64,000 nt of DNA from Salinispora fenicalii (lineage in GTDB: Bacteria > Actinomycetota > Actinomycetes > Mycobacteriales > Micromonosporaceae): NCBI RefSeq assembly GCF_000514815.1, contig NZ_AZWQ01000010.1, positions 90,659-154,658 of the forward strand, in the 5' to 3' direction. Both the position numbers and the translations under genes were made by a program. Below the pieces are notes generated by a model, which worked only from the letters and a program-made list of their open reading frames with translations, did no database searches and had not been told where the DNA came from. Shown piece by piece: positions 20,366 to 29,519 of the stretch (position 1 is its first letter; the number at the start of each line of letters is the position of its first letter).

Positions 20366-22201
20366 TCAAGGCAGCGGTCCGAGAGCGAGATAGCCGCGCT
20401 CGGCCGCCTCCTGGAGCTGCCACTGATCCCGGTACCAGCCGGGCGTGGCGACCAGGTCGGCGTGCCGGCCGCGCTGGACCACCCGGCCAGACTCGAGCAC
20501 CAGGATCTCGTCAACCGCGTCGAGGCCACGCAGCCGGTGACTGATCAGCAGGACGGAGCGGTGGGTCGGCGTGGCGGCCAGCACAGAAGCCAGTACGTCG
20601 TCCGCGGCCACCGGGTCGAGCCCTTCGGTCGGTTCGTCGAGCACCAGCACCGCCGGCTCGGCGAGGAGCGCCCGAGCTAGCGCGAGCCGCTGCCGCTGGC
20701 CGCCGGAGAGCTGCCCGCCCTCTTCGCCCACCACTGTGTCCCAGCCGTCGGGCTGCTCCCGTACCCAACCGGCCAGCCCAGCGGTGACCGTAGCCGCGAC
20801 AAGGTCCTCCTCGGTCGCGTCGGGGCGACCGAGTAACAGGTTCTCCCGGACCGTGGCGTGGAAGACGTACGCCTCGGCGAGTAGGCCCCCGACGTAGCGG
20901 GGAAGGAGCTCCGCCGGGTAGGCGGAGAGCTCCTGTCCGTCCAGGATGATCCGTCCGGCGCTCGGCCGTACGCTGCCGATGAGGGCGGCGGCGAGGGTGC
21001 TCTTGCCGGCGCCGCTCGGCCCCACCACGGCGACCCGCCGGCCGGGGGGCAGGTCCAGGCGGAGCCGGTCGAGGGCGGGCGGCCCCTCGCTGCGGTAGCG
21101 GACGGTGACATCGTTGAATCGGATCTCCGCGGCGGTGGGGGCGGGGCTTACCGCGGGTGTGGCTGCGGTTGCTGTCGGCGTCTCCCGGAGCAGCGCGGCG
21201 ACTCGGCTGAGGCCAGCGCGGAGGCCGGTCCACTGCCGGGCGGCGCCGACGAGGGCGAGCGCGACCTCGACGGCGACCAAGGTGCCGACGGCGAGGACGC
21301 CGACCAGCACCCCGTTGACGCCATCGGCCAGGGCCACCAGCAGCACCGCCCCGGCGGTCAGCCCGGCCACCAGGACACCCAGCGCGTCCACCGCGAAGCC
21401 GGCCGCGGCCAGCCGCCGTTCGATCTGGGCCAGCCGTTGGATCCGGTCGGTTGCCGCGCCCCGGGCCCGATCGGTGGCCCCGAAGGCGGCGAGGTCGGCA
21501 GCGCCGTGAGTGAGATCAACTGCGTCGGTGGCCAGGGCACCGCGTAGCGGCGCCAGCTCGGCGGCGGCACGTCGGGTCAGCGCAGTGGCCAGCGCCGGCA
21601 GCGCGACCCCCGCGAGTAGCAGCCCAACCGCGAGCGCTCCGGCGGCGGCCGGTGAGACGAACGTGGTCGCGGCGACGGCCACCACACCCACTAGCCCCGC
21701 CGCCGTGGCCGGAACGAGGACCCGTAACAGCAGGTCCTGGACGGCTTCGACGTCGGAGACCAGCCGGCTCAGGGCGTCTCCGGAGTGCTGCCTGGCGCTG
21801 TCCCGCCGGGACGCCAGGGCGGCGAAGACCCGGGTACGGACATCGGTGACCAGCCGCAGCACCGCGTCGTGCCCGGCCAGGCGTTCGGTGTAGCGGAGCA
21901 CGCCGCGCCCGATGGCGAGCGCACGGACGGCGACGATCGCCACCGTCAGCCGGTCCAGCGGTGGGCGGCCGGCGGCGCTCATCAGCAGCCACGTCGCGGT
22001 GGACATCAGGGCCAGCGCGGCGAACTCGGTGGCGGCGGCGAGCAGGCCCGCGCCGACTAGCCGGTTCAGGTAGGGGCGGGCCAGCCGCAGGACCACCCGC
22101 TCCGGCGCGTCGGCACGCCCGGTGGATAGCGGCGTCCCATCGCCGTCGGTGCCGTGGGCCGGGGGAGTGCCCGGGTAGCTGGTCGGGTCGGAGACACTCA
22201 T
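20366..22201 (-). CDS. cydC: Thiol reductant ABC exporter subunit CydC
   Basis: One half of the CydDC heterodimer, which exports cysteine/glutathione-type thiols or haem-linked factors needed for assembly of cytochrome bd. 611 residues: about 50 disordered residues, six membrane helices to about 330, then the ATPase with Walker A GPSGAGKST, signature [15 protein letters not shown] and Walker B VLVLDEPTEGLD. The start codon overlaps the cydD stop (TGATG), so the two are translated together. The cytochrome bd genes cydAB are not in this window. Confidence 0.88.
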   Translation of the reverse strand: MSVSDPTSYPGTPPAHGTDGDGTPLSTGRADAPERVVLRLARPYLNRLVGAGLLAAATEFAALALMSTATWLLMSAAGRPPLDRLTVAIVAVRALAIGRGVLRYTERLAGHDAVLRLVTDVRTRVFAALASRRDSARQHSGDALSRLVSDVEAVQDLLLRVLVPATAAGLVGVVAVAATTFVSPAAAGALAVGLLLAGVALPALATALTRRAAAELAPLRGALATDAVDLTHGAADLAAFGATDRARGAATDRIQRLAQIERRLAAAGFAVDALGVLVAGLTAGAVLLVALADGVNGVLVGVLAVGTLVAVEVALALVGAARQWTGLRAGLSRVAALLRETPTATAATPAVSPAPTAAEIRFNDVTVRYRSEGPPALDRLRLDLPPGRRVAVVGPSGAGKSTLAAALIGSVRPSAGRIILDGQELSAYPAELLPRYVGGLLAEAYVFHATVRENLLLGRPDATEEDLVAATVTAGLAGWVREQPDGWDTVVGEEGGQLSGGQRQRLALARALLAEPAVLVLDEPTEGLDPVAADDVLASVLAATPTHRSVLLISHRLRGLDAVDEILVLESGRVVQRGRHADLVATPGWYRDQWQLQEAAERGYLALGPLP

Positions 22202-23874
22202 CAGGCCGTCCTCCCGGCGGGGGTCGGGGTGAGCTCGGTCACCCGCCCGTCGGCGACCCGCAGCACGCGGTCCGCGTCGGCGAGCAGCGCGGGGCGATGG
22301 GCCACCAGCAGCGCCGTGCGGCCGGCCACCAACGTGCGAGTGGCCTTGAGGACGGCTGACTCGCTCCCCGCGTCCAGGCGGGCGGTCGGCTCGTCGAGCA
22401 GCACTATCGGTGCGTCCCGGAGGAAGGCTCGGGCAAGCGCGACCCGTTGCCGTTGACCGCTGGAGAGGCCGTGCCCCCGCTCACCGAGGCGGGTGGCCAG
22501 CCCGTCGGGGAGCGCGGCGAGGACATCGGTCAGCGCCGCGTCGCGCACGGCGCCAGCCAGCGCGGCGTCGGGTGTGTCCGGGGAGCCGAGACGGATGTTG
22601 TCCGCCAGTGAGGCGGCGAAGAGGTGGGCCCGCTGCGGAACCCAGGCGAGGTGGCGACGCCAGGCGTCCAGGTCGGCCTGGGCTAGGTCGACGCCGTCCA
22701 CGGTGACCCGGCCGGAGGTGGGCGGAACAAATCCGAGCAGCAGGTTCAGCAGGGTGCTCTTGCCGGCGCCGCTTGGCCCGACCACCGCGATCCGTTCGCC
22801 GGGCTGGATCGTCAGCGTGACATCGCGCAGCGCCGTGGTCCGGTCGTAGGCGACGGTGACACCCTCGAACCGGATCACGCCCCGGCCGTTCGGCTCGGCT
22901 GGGCCCGTCCCGGTGCCGGCCTCGGGTGCCGCGGCGGAGAGGGTGAGCGCCTCGTCCAGCGCGGTGAGCCCCTCCATGCTGGCGTGGAAGCGACTGCCGG
23001 CAGTCCGCAGCGGCAGGTACGCCTCGGGGGTGAGTAGCAGCACCAGCAGCGCGGTCTGCAGGGTCAGCCCGCCGCCGAGCAGCCGGACCCCGACCGGCAC
23101 CGCGACCAGCGCGACGGAGAGGGTGGCGACCAACTCCAGCACCAGTGCGGAGAGGAACGCGATGCGCAGCGTCCGCATGGTCGCCACCCGGTGCCCGTCG
23201 GCCATCCGGCGGACCACCTCGGTCTGGGCCCGGGCCCGGCCGAACGTCCGCAGCGTCGGGAGCCCGGCGATCATGTCCAGGAAGTGCCCACCGAGCAGCG
23301 CCAGCCGCCGCCACTGACGTTCCGTCGCCGCCTGCGCCTGCCAGCCGAGCAGCGCGCCGAAGATCGGGATGAGGGGGAGGGTGACCGCGATGATGAGGGC
23401 GGAACTCCAGTCGGCGACGAAGATCCGGGCGAGTACGGCGATCGGCACGGTGACGCTGAGGACGAGCTGCGGCAGGTACCCGGTGAAGTAGGCGTCCAGC
23501 GCGTCCAGCCCGCGCCCGGCCAGCGTCGCCAGCTGCCCGGCCCGCTGTCCGGCGACCCAGGTCGGGCCGTGCCGACCGACCGCGGCGAGTAGCTCGGCCC
23601 GCAGCGCTGCCTTGACGGTCGCGGCGACCCGGGCCGACACCGTTCCCTGCGCCCACACCAGCAGCGACCGGGCGCTGATCGCGGCGACGAAACCGGCCAA
23701 CGCGGGTCGGTTGAGCCGCCCGTCGAACGCGGTGGCGAGCAGTGCGGCGAGCGCGGTCGCCTGCGCCAGCACCAGGCCCGCGGCGAGTACGCCGAGGAGC
23801 GCGAGCACGGCGAGGTCGCGCCGGGCCGCGGGGACCCGTCGCAGCAGACGTGGATCGAAGGGACGACGGTTCAC
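22201..23874 (-). CDS. cydD: Thiol reductant ABC exporter subunit CydD
   Basis: The partner of CydC. 557 residues: six membrane helices, with IPIFGALLGWQAQAATERQW in a cytoplasmic loop typical of CydD, then the ATPase with Walker [12 protein letters not shown], signature LSSGQRQRVALARAF and Walker B IVLLDEPTARLD. The start is the GTG at 23874. In many actinomycetes cydABCD form one cluster; here only cydDC is present. Confidence 0.88.
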   Translation of the reverse strand: MNRRPFDPRLLRRVPAARRDLAVLALLGVLAAGLVLAQATALAALLATAFDGRLNRPALAGFVAAISARSLLVWAQGTVSARVAATVKAALRAELLAAVGRHGPTWVAGQRAGQLATLAGRGLDALDAYFTGYLPQLVLSVTVPIAVLARIFVADWSSALIIAVTLPLIPIFGALLGWQAQAATERQWRRLALLGGHFLDMIAGLPTLRTFGRARAQTEVVRRMADGHRVATMRTLRIAFLSALVLELVATLSVALVAVPVGVRLLGGGLTLQTALLVLLLTPEAYLPLRTAGSRFHASMEGLTALDEALTLSAAAPEAGTGTGPAEPNGRGVIRFEGVTVAYDRTTALRDVTLTIQPGERIAVVGPSGAGKSTLLNLLLGFVPPTSGRVTVDGVDLAQADLDAWRRHLAWVPQRAHLFAASLADNIRLGSPDTPDAALAGAVRDAALTDVLAALPDGLATRLGERGHGLSSGQRQRVALARAFLRDAPIVLLDEPTARLDAGSESAVLKATRTLVAGRTALLVAHRPALLADADRVLRVADGRVTELTPTPAGRTA

Positions 23875-23971
23875 CGCTGTCCCGGTGCCCTACCGTCGGT
23901 CCGTCCCCGGAACTCCCACCAGCACATTTCGCACAGCCTAGTCGGGCCGGACTCCGGTGGTGCCGCTGCCA

Positions 23972-24877
23972 TCAGCTCAGGAACAGCGAGACCGGTAGGG
24001 CGACCAGCGTGGTCGTCACCGCCAGCGCGGCGGCGCCGACCAGCCGGGGTGGTCGTCCCGACTCCAGTAGCCGGTGGACCCGCAGTTCGAGGTCGCGGTC
24101 ACCGATGCCCAGGGTGCCGGCCGGGGTGATCCGGTCACCAGCGGCGGCGAACCGGCGCAGCGCGCCCGCCAGGGGTGCCTCGGCGTGCCGCTCGCGGGCC
24201 TTGTCATCGGCGCGCATCTCGACCAGCAGGGCGACTCGCTCGTGTGCGTCCCGTACCCAGCGGAGCCAGGGCAGCACCCGACGGAGCGCGGTGAATGGCA
24301 ACAGGACGAGATCGTGCCGTTCCTGGGCGTGGGCCCGCTCGTGGGTGAGCACGGCCGCCAGCTCGGCCTGGTCCAGCAGGTCGAGGGTGCCGGCACTGAC
24401 CACGACCCGAGGCCGTACCCCGGGCAGGCAGTACGCGGCCGCGCTCGGATGGTCGAGCACCAGTGCACCGGGCACCGTTGGATCCTGCCGGGCGACCAGC
24501 GTGAGCAGATCCCGGTGGCGGCGCTGGGCCCGGACGGCGCTGTGCAGGCTGCGGAGGGTGGTGGTGAACAGCACCACGCCGATTCCGCAGCCGAGACCGA
24601 TGAGCCCGAGCTGGAGCGGGGTAACCCCGGCCGGCCACGCGCCGCGCCGCAGCTCCTCGGCGAGGGCCCAGAGGGCGCTGCCGGTCGGCAGGTCATACGC
24701 GGCCAGGCCGAGGGCCATCGGGAGACCCATCGCCGCCAGGCCAGCCGCCAGGCCGACCGCCTGCCAGCAGACAATGGCCACCCGCGGGCTGCGCCAGGTC
24801 CAGGTTGAACGGGCTAGTACCTGCGCGGTGAGCCAGCAGGCCAGCACCGTGAGCCCGAAGTGCAGCGCGTACGTCAT
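23972..24877 (-). CDS. M56-family membrane metallopeptidase (BlaR1-like)
   Basis: A 301-residue membrane protease with three or four membrane helices and a cytoplasmic zinc site VLTHERAHAQERHDL (HExxH) near residue 185. In BlaR1/MecR1 this domain cleaves the BlaI repressor on signal, but the extracellular penicillin-binding domain of BlaR1 is absent here. It begins 10 bases after the BlaI-type gene, the usual arrangement. The inducer is unknown. Confidence 0.85.
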   Translation of the reverse strand: MTYALHFGLTVLACWLTAQVLARSTWTWRSPRVAIVCWQAVGLAAGLAAMGLPMALGLAAYDLPTGSALWALAEELRRGAWPAGVTPLQLGLIGLGCGIGVVLFTTTLRSLHSAVRAQRRHRDLLTLVARQDPTVPGALVLDHPSAAAYCLPGVRPRVVVSAGTLDLLDQAELAAVLTHERAHAQERHDLVLLPFTALRRVLPWLRWVRDAHERVALLVEMRADDKARERHAEAPLAGALRRFAAAGDRITPAGTLGIGDRDLELRVHRLLESGRPPRLVGAAALAVTTTLVALPVSLFLS

Positions 24878-24887
24878 GCTTGCCGCC

Positions 24888-25376
24888 CTAGTGCTCCGGC
24901 GCCTTGGCCGCCGGTGTGGCCGGGACCGTCGGTGTGACGGGGGGCGCCGATGTGATGGGGTCCGCCGGTGTGGCGGGGGGCGCCGGTGTGGCGGGGCTGG
25001 CCGGGGCGCTGGGCTCGCCCGCCGCGCTCAGTGCGGCGCGCAGCACCTCCGCCTCGGTCCCGGTCACCGACCGGGCGAAGCGCACCAGGGCGGCGTCTCG
25101 ACTACCGCCGAGATCCAGCGCGTCGAGCATGAGTTTGGCGATGTGCGCCTCTCGGCTTGCGGCGGCCCGGTACCGCCAGGCCCGCCCCTCGCGTTCCCGC
25201 CGCACCATGCCCTTGCCGGCGAGCCGGTCCAGCACGGTCAGCACGGTGGTGTAGGCCAGCTCGCGCCCGGCGAGGGCGTCGACGACCTCCCGCACCATGA
25301 GCCCGTCTGATCTGCCGGGGAGTAGGTCCCACAGCACATCCATCACTGCGCGTTCGAGCTCGCCGAGCCGGGTCAC
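24888..25376 (-). CDS. BlaI/MecI/CopY-family transcriptional repressor
   Basis: A 162-residue repressor. Residues 1-80 form the winged helix: LGELERAVMDVLWD, VREVVDALAGRELAYTTVLT, LAGKGMVRREREGRAW. A dimerisation part follows. The last 45 residues are a Pro/Ala/Thr repeat (APASPATPAPPATP), an unusual extension with a repetitive DNA sequence. It is the first gene of the pair with the M56 protease, which presumably inactivates it. Likely targets are its own promoter and genes elsewhere. Confidence 0.88.
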   Translation of the reverse strand: MTRLGELERAVMDVLWDLLPGRSDGLMVREVVDALAGRELAYTTVLTVLDRLAGKGMVRREREGRAWRYRAAASREAHIAKLMLDALDLGGSRDAALVRFARSVTGTEAEVLRAALSAAGEPSAPASPATPAPPATPADPITSAPPVTPTVPATPAAKAPEH

Positions 25377-25384
25377 CCGGTAAT

Positions 25385-25401
25385 CCTACCCCGCGTAGTA
25401 G
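25385..25401. promoter_or_regulatory. Possible BlaI-type operator
   Basis: The bases just upstream of the repressor start read CTACTACGCGGGGTAG on the minus strand, an imperfect dyad of the TAC/GTA kind bound by BlaI-family repressors. The site would cover the gene's own promoter. Confidence 0.35.
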
Positions 25402-25407
25402 TGGCCG

Positions 25408-26247
25408 TTAGCCGCCCTTGGGGTGCCAGACCGTCTTCGTCTCCAGCAGTGCGGTCATCCGGGCCAGGCCGGGATTGGCATACCAGTCGTAGTTGGCCGG
25501 GACGGGACGCAGTACCCGCTTGAGGTTCTCCGCCGCCTTGACCTCCAGGCTCGTCGCCAGCTCGGCGTCGGCCACGCCCGCCAGATCGAGGGCGTTGACA
25601 TCCCGGTGGCCCGCCAGCGACGGGACCGTCTCCTGGAGGCGACCGGTCAGGATGTTGACCACCCCGGCGGGCAGGTCAGCGGTGGCCAGCACCTCGGCCA
25701 GGGTCACCGCGGCGAGGGGATCGGTGGGCGAGGCCGCCACGACCACCGTGTTTCCGCTCACGATCGCCGGGGCGATGACACTGACCAGGCCGAGCAGCGC
25801 CGGTGCCGCGGGGGCCACCACGGCTACCACCCCGGTTGGCTCCGGCGTTGACAGGTTGAAGTACGGGCCAGCGACCGGGTTCACGCCGCCCCGCACCTGG
25901 GGCAGCTTGTCCGACCAGCCGGCGTACCAGACCCAACGGTCGGTCGCGGCGTCCACCTCGTCGCCGGGGATGCCCAGGGCCACGAACTGCTCGCGCCGGC
26001 CCTCCAGCATCTCGGCGGCGCGGTAGAGGATCTGACCCCGGTTGTACGCGGTCGCACCGGCCCAACCCGAACCGGCGGCCCGGGCCGCCAAGACCGCGTC
26101 CCGTGCGTCCTTGCGCGAGGCGAGCGCCACGTTGGCCGTGCTGTTCTCACCTGACTGCACGAGATACGACCGTCCCGACTCGCTGCGCGGGAACTTCCCG
26201 CCGATGTAGAGCTTGTATGTCTTTCGTACCGTGACCCGCTCAGACAT
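25408..26247 (-). CDS. Half-length aldehyde dehydrogenase-like protein
   Basis: 279 residues that match only the first half of an aldehyde dehydrogenase: YIGGKFPRSESGRSY, the WAGATAYNRGQILYRAAEML helix and SGNTVVVAASPTDPLAAVTLAEVL of the NAD-binding fold. The catalytic Cys and Glu and the whole C-terminal domain are missing, and the Lys of the KPAE motif is replaced (ASPTDP). There is no sign of decay: the frame is intact and codon use is normal. It overlaps the full-length dehydrogenase gene by eight bases. It may be a non-catalytic subunit. Confidence 0.82.
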   Translation of the reverse strand: MSERVTVRKTYKLYIGGKFPRSESGRSYLVQSGENSTANVALASRKDARDAVLAARAAGSGWAGATAYNRGQILYRAAEMLEGRREQFVALGIPGDEVDAATDRWVWYAGWSDKLPQVRGGVNPVAGPYFNLSTPEPTGVVAVVAPAAPALLGLVSVIAPAIVSGNTVVVAASPTDPLAAVTLAEVLATADLPAGVVNILTGRLQETVPSLAGHRDVNALDLAGVADAELATSLEVKAAENLKRVLRPVPANYDWYANPGLARMTALLETKTVWHPKGG

Positions 26248-27670
26248 TCAGGTACGCCTCCAGCCCGTGCCGGCCGCCCTCGCGACCGTAGCCCGACTCC
26301 TGGTAACCGCCGAACGGCGAGGTGGGGTCGAATTTGTTGAAGGTGTTGGCCCAGACCACGCCGGCGCGGAGCCGGTCGGCCAGCCAGAGCATCCGGGAGC
26401 CCTTCTCCGTCCACACGCCGGCCGAGAGCCCGTACGGGGTGTTGTTGGCCTTCTCGACGGCCTCCGCGGGGGTGCGGAAGGTCAGCACGGACAGCACTGG
26501 GCCGAAGATCTCCTCGCGGGCGATTCGATGGGCCTGGGTGACACCGGTGAAGATCGTGGGCGCGAACCAGAAGCCACGGTCGGGAAGCTCACACGGGGGC
26601 GACCAGCGCTGGGCCCCCTCGGCCGTGCCGGCGTCGGCGAGCTCCCTGATCCGGGCCAGCTGCGCCGCCGAGTTGATCGCCCCGATGTCGGTGTTCTTGT
26701 CCAGCGGGTCACCGACGCGCAGCTGGGCCATCCGCCGTTTCAGCGATGCCAGCACCTGGTCGGCGACTGACTCCTGCAGCAGCAGGCGGGAGCCGGCGCA
26801 GCAGACATGCCCCTGGTTGAAGAAGATGCCGTTGACGATGCCCTCAACCGCCTGGTCCACCGGGGCGTCGTCGAAGACGATGTTGGCGGCCTTACCGCCC
26901 AGCTCCAGGGTGAGCTTCGTGTCGGTGCCGGCTACGGCGCGGGCGATGGCCTTGCCCACCTCGGTGGAGCCGGTGAAGGCGACCTTGTCCACGTCGTGGT
27001 GCTCGACCAGTGCCCGGCCGGTATCACCCGCGCCGGTGACGATGTTCACCACTCCGGCGGGGAGGTCGGCCTGCTGGCAGATCTCGGCGAAGAGCAACGC
27101 GGTGAGCGAGGTCGTCTCCGCGGGTTTGAGCACCACGGTGTTGCCAGTGGCCAGCGCCGGGGCGATCTTCCACGCCAGCATGAGCAGGGGGAAGTTCCAC
27201 GGGATGATCTGCGCGGCCACCCCGAGCGGCCGGGGGCCGGGCCCGAACCCCGCGTGGTCGAGCTTGTCCGCCCAGCCGGCGTAGTAGAAGAAGTGGGCGG
27301 CGACCAGCGGAAGGTCAACGTCCCGGGACTCCTTGATCGGTTTGCCGTTGTCCAGCGACTCCAGCACCGCCAACTCGCGGGAACGCTCCTGAATGAGGCG
27401 CGCGATCCGGAACAGGTACTTGGCCCGGTCCCGGCCCGGCATCGGGCCCCAGACGCGGTCGTACGCAGTTCGTGCGGCGCGGACGGCGCGGTCAACATCG
27501 CCGACGCCGCCTGCGGCCACTTCGGCGAGGACCTCCTCCGAGGCGGGGTTGATCGAGGTGAAGCTATCGCCGTCGGTCGGGTCAACGAACTCGCCGCCGA
27601 CGAAGAGCCCGTACGCGGGCTGGAGCCGTACCACCGAGCGTGACTCGGGGGCGGGGGCGTATTCGAACAT
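26240..27670 (-). CDS. NAD-dependent aldehyde dehydrogenase
   Basis: Oxidises an aldehyde to the acid, here probably acetaldehyde from the deoC reaction. 476 residues with the full set of motifs: PWNFPLLMLAWKIAPAL, VLKPAETTSLTAL, the TGSTEVG loop, the catalytic Glu in LELGGK near 255 and Cys in GHVCCAGSRL near 290, and EEIFGPVL near 385. The start is ATG at 27670, five bases after the deoC stop, so the two are surely cotranscribed. It ends overlapping the half-length homologue. Confidence 0.9.
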   Translation of the reverse strand: MFEYAPAPESRSVVRLQPAYGLFVGGEFVDPTDGDSFTSINPASEEVLAEVAAGGVGDVDRAVRAARTAYDRVWGPMPGRDRAKYLFRIARLIQERSRELAVLESLDNGKPIKESRDVDLPLVAAHFFYYAGWADKLDHAGFGPGPRPLGVAAQIIPWNFPLLMLAWKIAPALATGNTVVLKPAETTSLTALLFAEICQQADLPAGVVNIVTGAGDTGRALVEHHDVDKVAFTGSTEVGKAIARAVAGTDTKLTLELGGKAANIVFDDAPVDQAVEGIVNGIFFNQGHVCCAGSRLLLQESVADQVLASLKRRMAQLRVGDPLDKNTDIGAINSAAQLARIRELADAGTAEGAQRWSPPCELPDRGFWFAPTIFTGVTQAHRIAREEIFGPVLSVLTFRTPAEAVEKANNTPYGLSAGVWTEKGSRMLWLADRLRAGVVWANTFNKFDPTSPFGGYQESGYGREGGRHGLEAYLNV

Positions 27671-27675
27671 CGCGC

Positions 27676-28686
27676 TCAGTCCCGGGTGAAGTAGTCGGGA
27701 CCGGCGTATTCGCCGGTCGTCAGCTTGGTGCGCTGCATCAGCAGGTCGTTGAGGAGGCTGGAGGCACCGAACCGGAACCAGTCCGGGTCCAGCCAGTCCG
27801 CGCCGACCGTCTCGTTGACCAGCACGAGGTATTTGATGGCGTCTTTGGTGGTCTTGATGCCGCCGGCCGGCTTCACGCCGACCTGCCGTCCGGTCGCGGC
27901 ACGGAAGTCCCGGACTGCTTCCAGCATCACCAGCGTCACCGGCGGGGTAGCCGCCGCCGGGACCTTACCGGTGGAGGTCTTGATGAAGTCCGCGCCGGCC
28001 AGCATGGCGAGCCAGGACGCGCGCCGGACGTTGTCGTAGGTGGAGAGCTCCCCGGTTTCCAGGATCACCTTGAGGTGGGCCGGGCCGCAGGCCTCCCGGA
28101 TGGCCACGATCTCGTCGTAGACCTCCTGGTATCGGCCGGTCAGGAAGGCGCTCCGGTTGATCACCATGTCGATCTCGTCGGCGCCGGCTGCGACCGCGGC
28201 TCGGGTGTCAGCGAGCTTGATCTCCAGCGGGGCCTGGCCGGAGGGGAAGGCGGTCGCCACGCTGGCCAGGTGTACCAGGCCGGTTCCGGCTGGTGCTGCT
28301 TGCGCGTCGGCCGGTCCTGCCCCGCCGGCGGGCTGACGGAGCACCTCGGCCACGTACGGGACCATCGACGGGTAGACGCAGACGGCGCCGACGTGCGGGC
28401 AGGACGGGTCGGCGGGGTCGGGGCGCAGGGCCTTGGCGGCGAGGGCCCGTACCTTGCCGGGGGTGTCGGCCCCCTCGAGGGTGGTCAGGTCGACCATCCG
28501 GATGGCTAGGTCGATCGCCCAGGCCTTCGCCGTGGCCTTGATTGAACGTGTGCCGAGCTGCGCCGCCCGCTGCTCGGCGCCGACCTGGTCCACGCCGGGC
28601 AGGCCGTGGAGGAACGCCCGGAGGGCGGTCTCGGATCGTCCCAGCTCGGTTAGGTCCGACCGGGCCGACATCGCTGTCGCCGTCAT
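27676..28686 (-). CDS. deoC: Deoxyribose-phosphate aldolase
   Basis: Splits 2-deoxyribose-5-phosphate to acetaldehyde and glyceraldehyde-3-phosphate. 336 residues, of the longer class. The Schiff-base Lys lies in DFIKTSTGK near residue 233 and the second active-site Lys in GVKPAGGIK near 268. It heads an operon with two aldehyde dehydrogenase genes, so deoxynucleoside catabolism can run to acetate. The upstream phosphorylase is at 7 kb. Divergent from upp. Confidence 0.94.
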   Translation of the reverse strand: MTATAMSARSDLTELGRSETALRAFLHGLPGVDQVGAEQRAAQLGTRSIKATAKAWAIDLAIRMVDLTTLEGADTPGKVRALAAKALRPDPADPSCPHVGAVCVYPSMVPYVAEVLRQPAGGAGPADAQAAPAGTGLVHLASVATAFPSGQAPLEIKLADTRAAVAAGADEIDMVINRSAFLTGRYQEVYDEIVAIREACGPAHLKVILETGELSTYDNVRRASWLAMLAGADFIKTSTGKVPAAATPPVTLVMLEAVRDFRAATGRQVGVKPAGGIKTTKDAIKYLVLVNETVGADWLDPDWFRFGASSLLNDLLMQRTKLTTGEYAGPDYFTRD

Positions 28687-28808
28687 GCCCTGGAGTCTAC
28701 GCCGGAGCTCCAGGCTGTGATCTTGGCCATGGTGCTGGTGCGGGCCAGCGCCGCCGGTCCGGTCACACCGAGGGTGCCCAGGGCCGTGGGCGGGTAGGTT
28801 GAGCGACC

Positions 28809-29441
28809 GTGGATGTACACGTCATTGACCACCCGCTCGCCCAGGCGCGGCTGACCGCGATGCGCGACGCGCGGACCGACTCGGCCTCGTTCCGCGCCGC
28901 GTTGCACGAACTCACCACCATGCTGGTGTACGAGGCGGCCCGATCCTTCCCCGTCGAGCGCTATCCGGTGCAAACCCCGGTCACCGGCACCCAGGGCACC
29001 CGGCTCGCCAATCCGCCGCTGCTGGTGCCGGTGCTGCGGGCCGGCCTTGGCATGGCTGACGCGGCGCTGGGCCTGTTGCCGGAGTCGTCGATGGGCTTCG
29101 TCGGCCTGGCCCGGGACGAGGAGACCTTCGAGCCCCGCGCGTACATGGAGTCGCTCCCGCCCGACCTCACCGGGCTGCCGGTGCTGGTGCTCGACCCGAT
29201 GCTCGCCACCGGTGGCTCGTTGGAGCACTGTTGCCGGCTTCTCGCCGATCGGGGATGTGCCGACATCACTGTGCTCTGCGTGCTCGCCGCGCCGGTCGGA
29301 ATTGACCGGCTGGAGCGCTCCGGCCTGCCCCTGCGCCTGGTTACGGCCGCGGTCGATGAGGGACTCAACGAGCGTCGGTTCATCGTTCCTGGCCTGGGTG
29401 ACGCCGGTGACCGGCAGTTCGGCGGTATGCCCCGCTTCTGA
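28809..29441 (+). CDS. upp: Uracil phosphoribosyltransferase
   Basis: Makes UMP from uracil and PRPP, the salvage step after pyrimidine-nucleoside phosphorylase. 210 residues, normal. The PRPP loop is [12 protein letters not shown] near residue 127, and the uracil site includes the late [15 protein letters not shown]. The start is GTG at 28809. It is divergent from deoC with 122 bases between them. Confidence 0.94.
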   Translation: MDVHVIDHPLAQARLTAMRDARTDSASFRAALHELTTMLVYEAARSFPVERYPVQTPVTGTQGTRLANPPLLVPVLRAGLGMADAALGLLPESSMGFVGLARDEETFEPRAYMESLPPDLTGLPVLVLDPMLATGGSLEHCCRLLADRGCADITVLCVLAAPVGIDRLERSGLPLRLVTAAVDEGLNERRFIVPGLGDAGDRQFGGMPRF

Positions 29442-29482
29442 CCGACGGGTCCACGGTCGGTGTTGGGCGGCGGTCGGTTGTT

Positions 29483-29519
29483 GGGCGGGGCCCCACGCCC
29501 TCGGGACCGGACCCCGCCC
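29483..29519. terminator. Hairpin between convergent upp and mutase genes
   Basis: GGGCGGGG (29483-29490) pairs with CCCCGCCC (29512-29519) around a 21-base GC-rich loop. It lies between two convergent stops. Confidence 0.4.

Noticed and set aside
23742..25310. 522-residue frame opposite cydD, the M56 protease and BlaI genes
   Set aside because: It spans three real genes and their gaps and has no domain.
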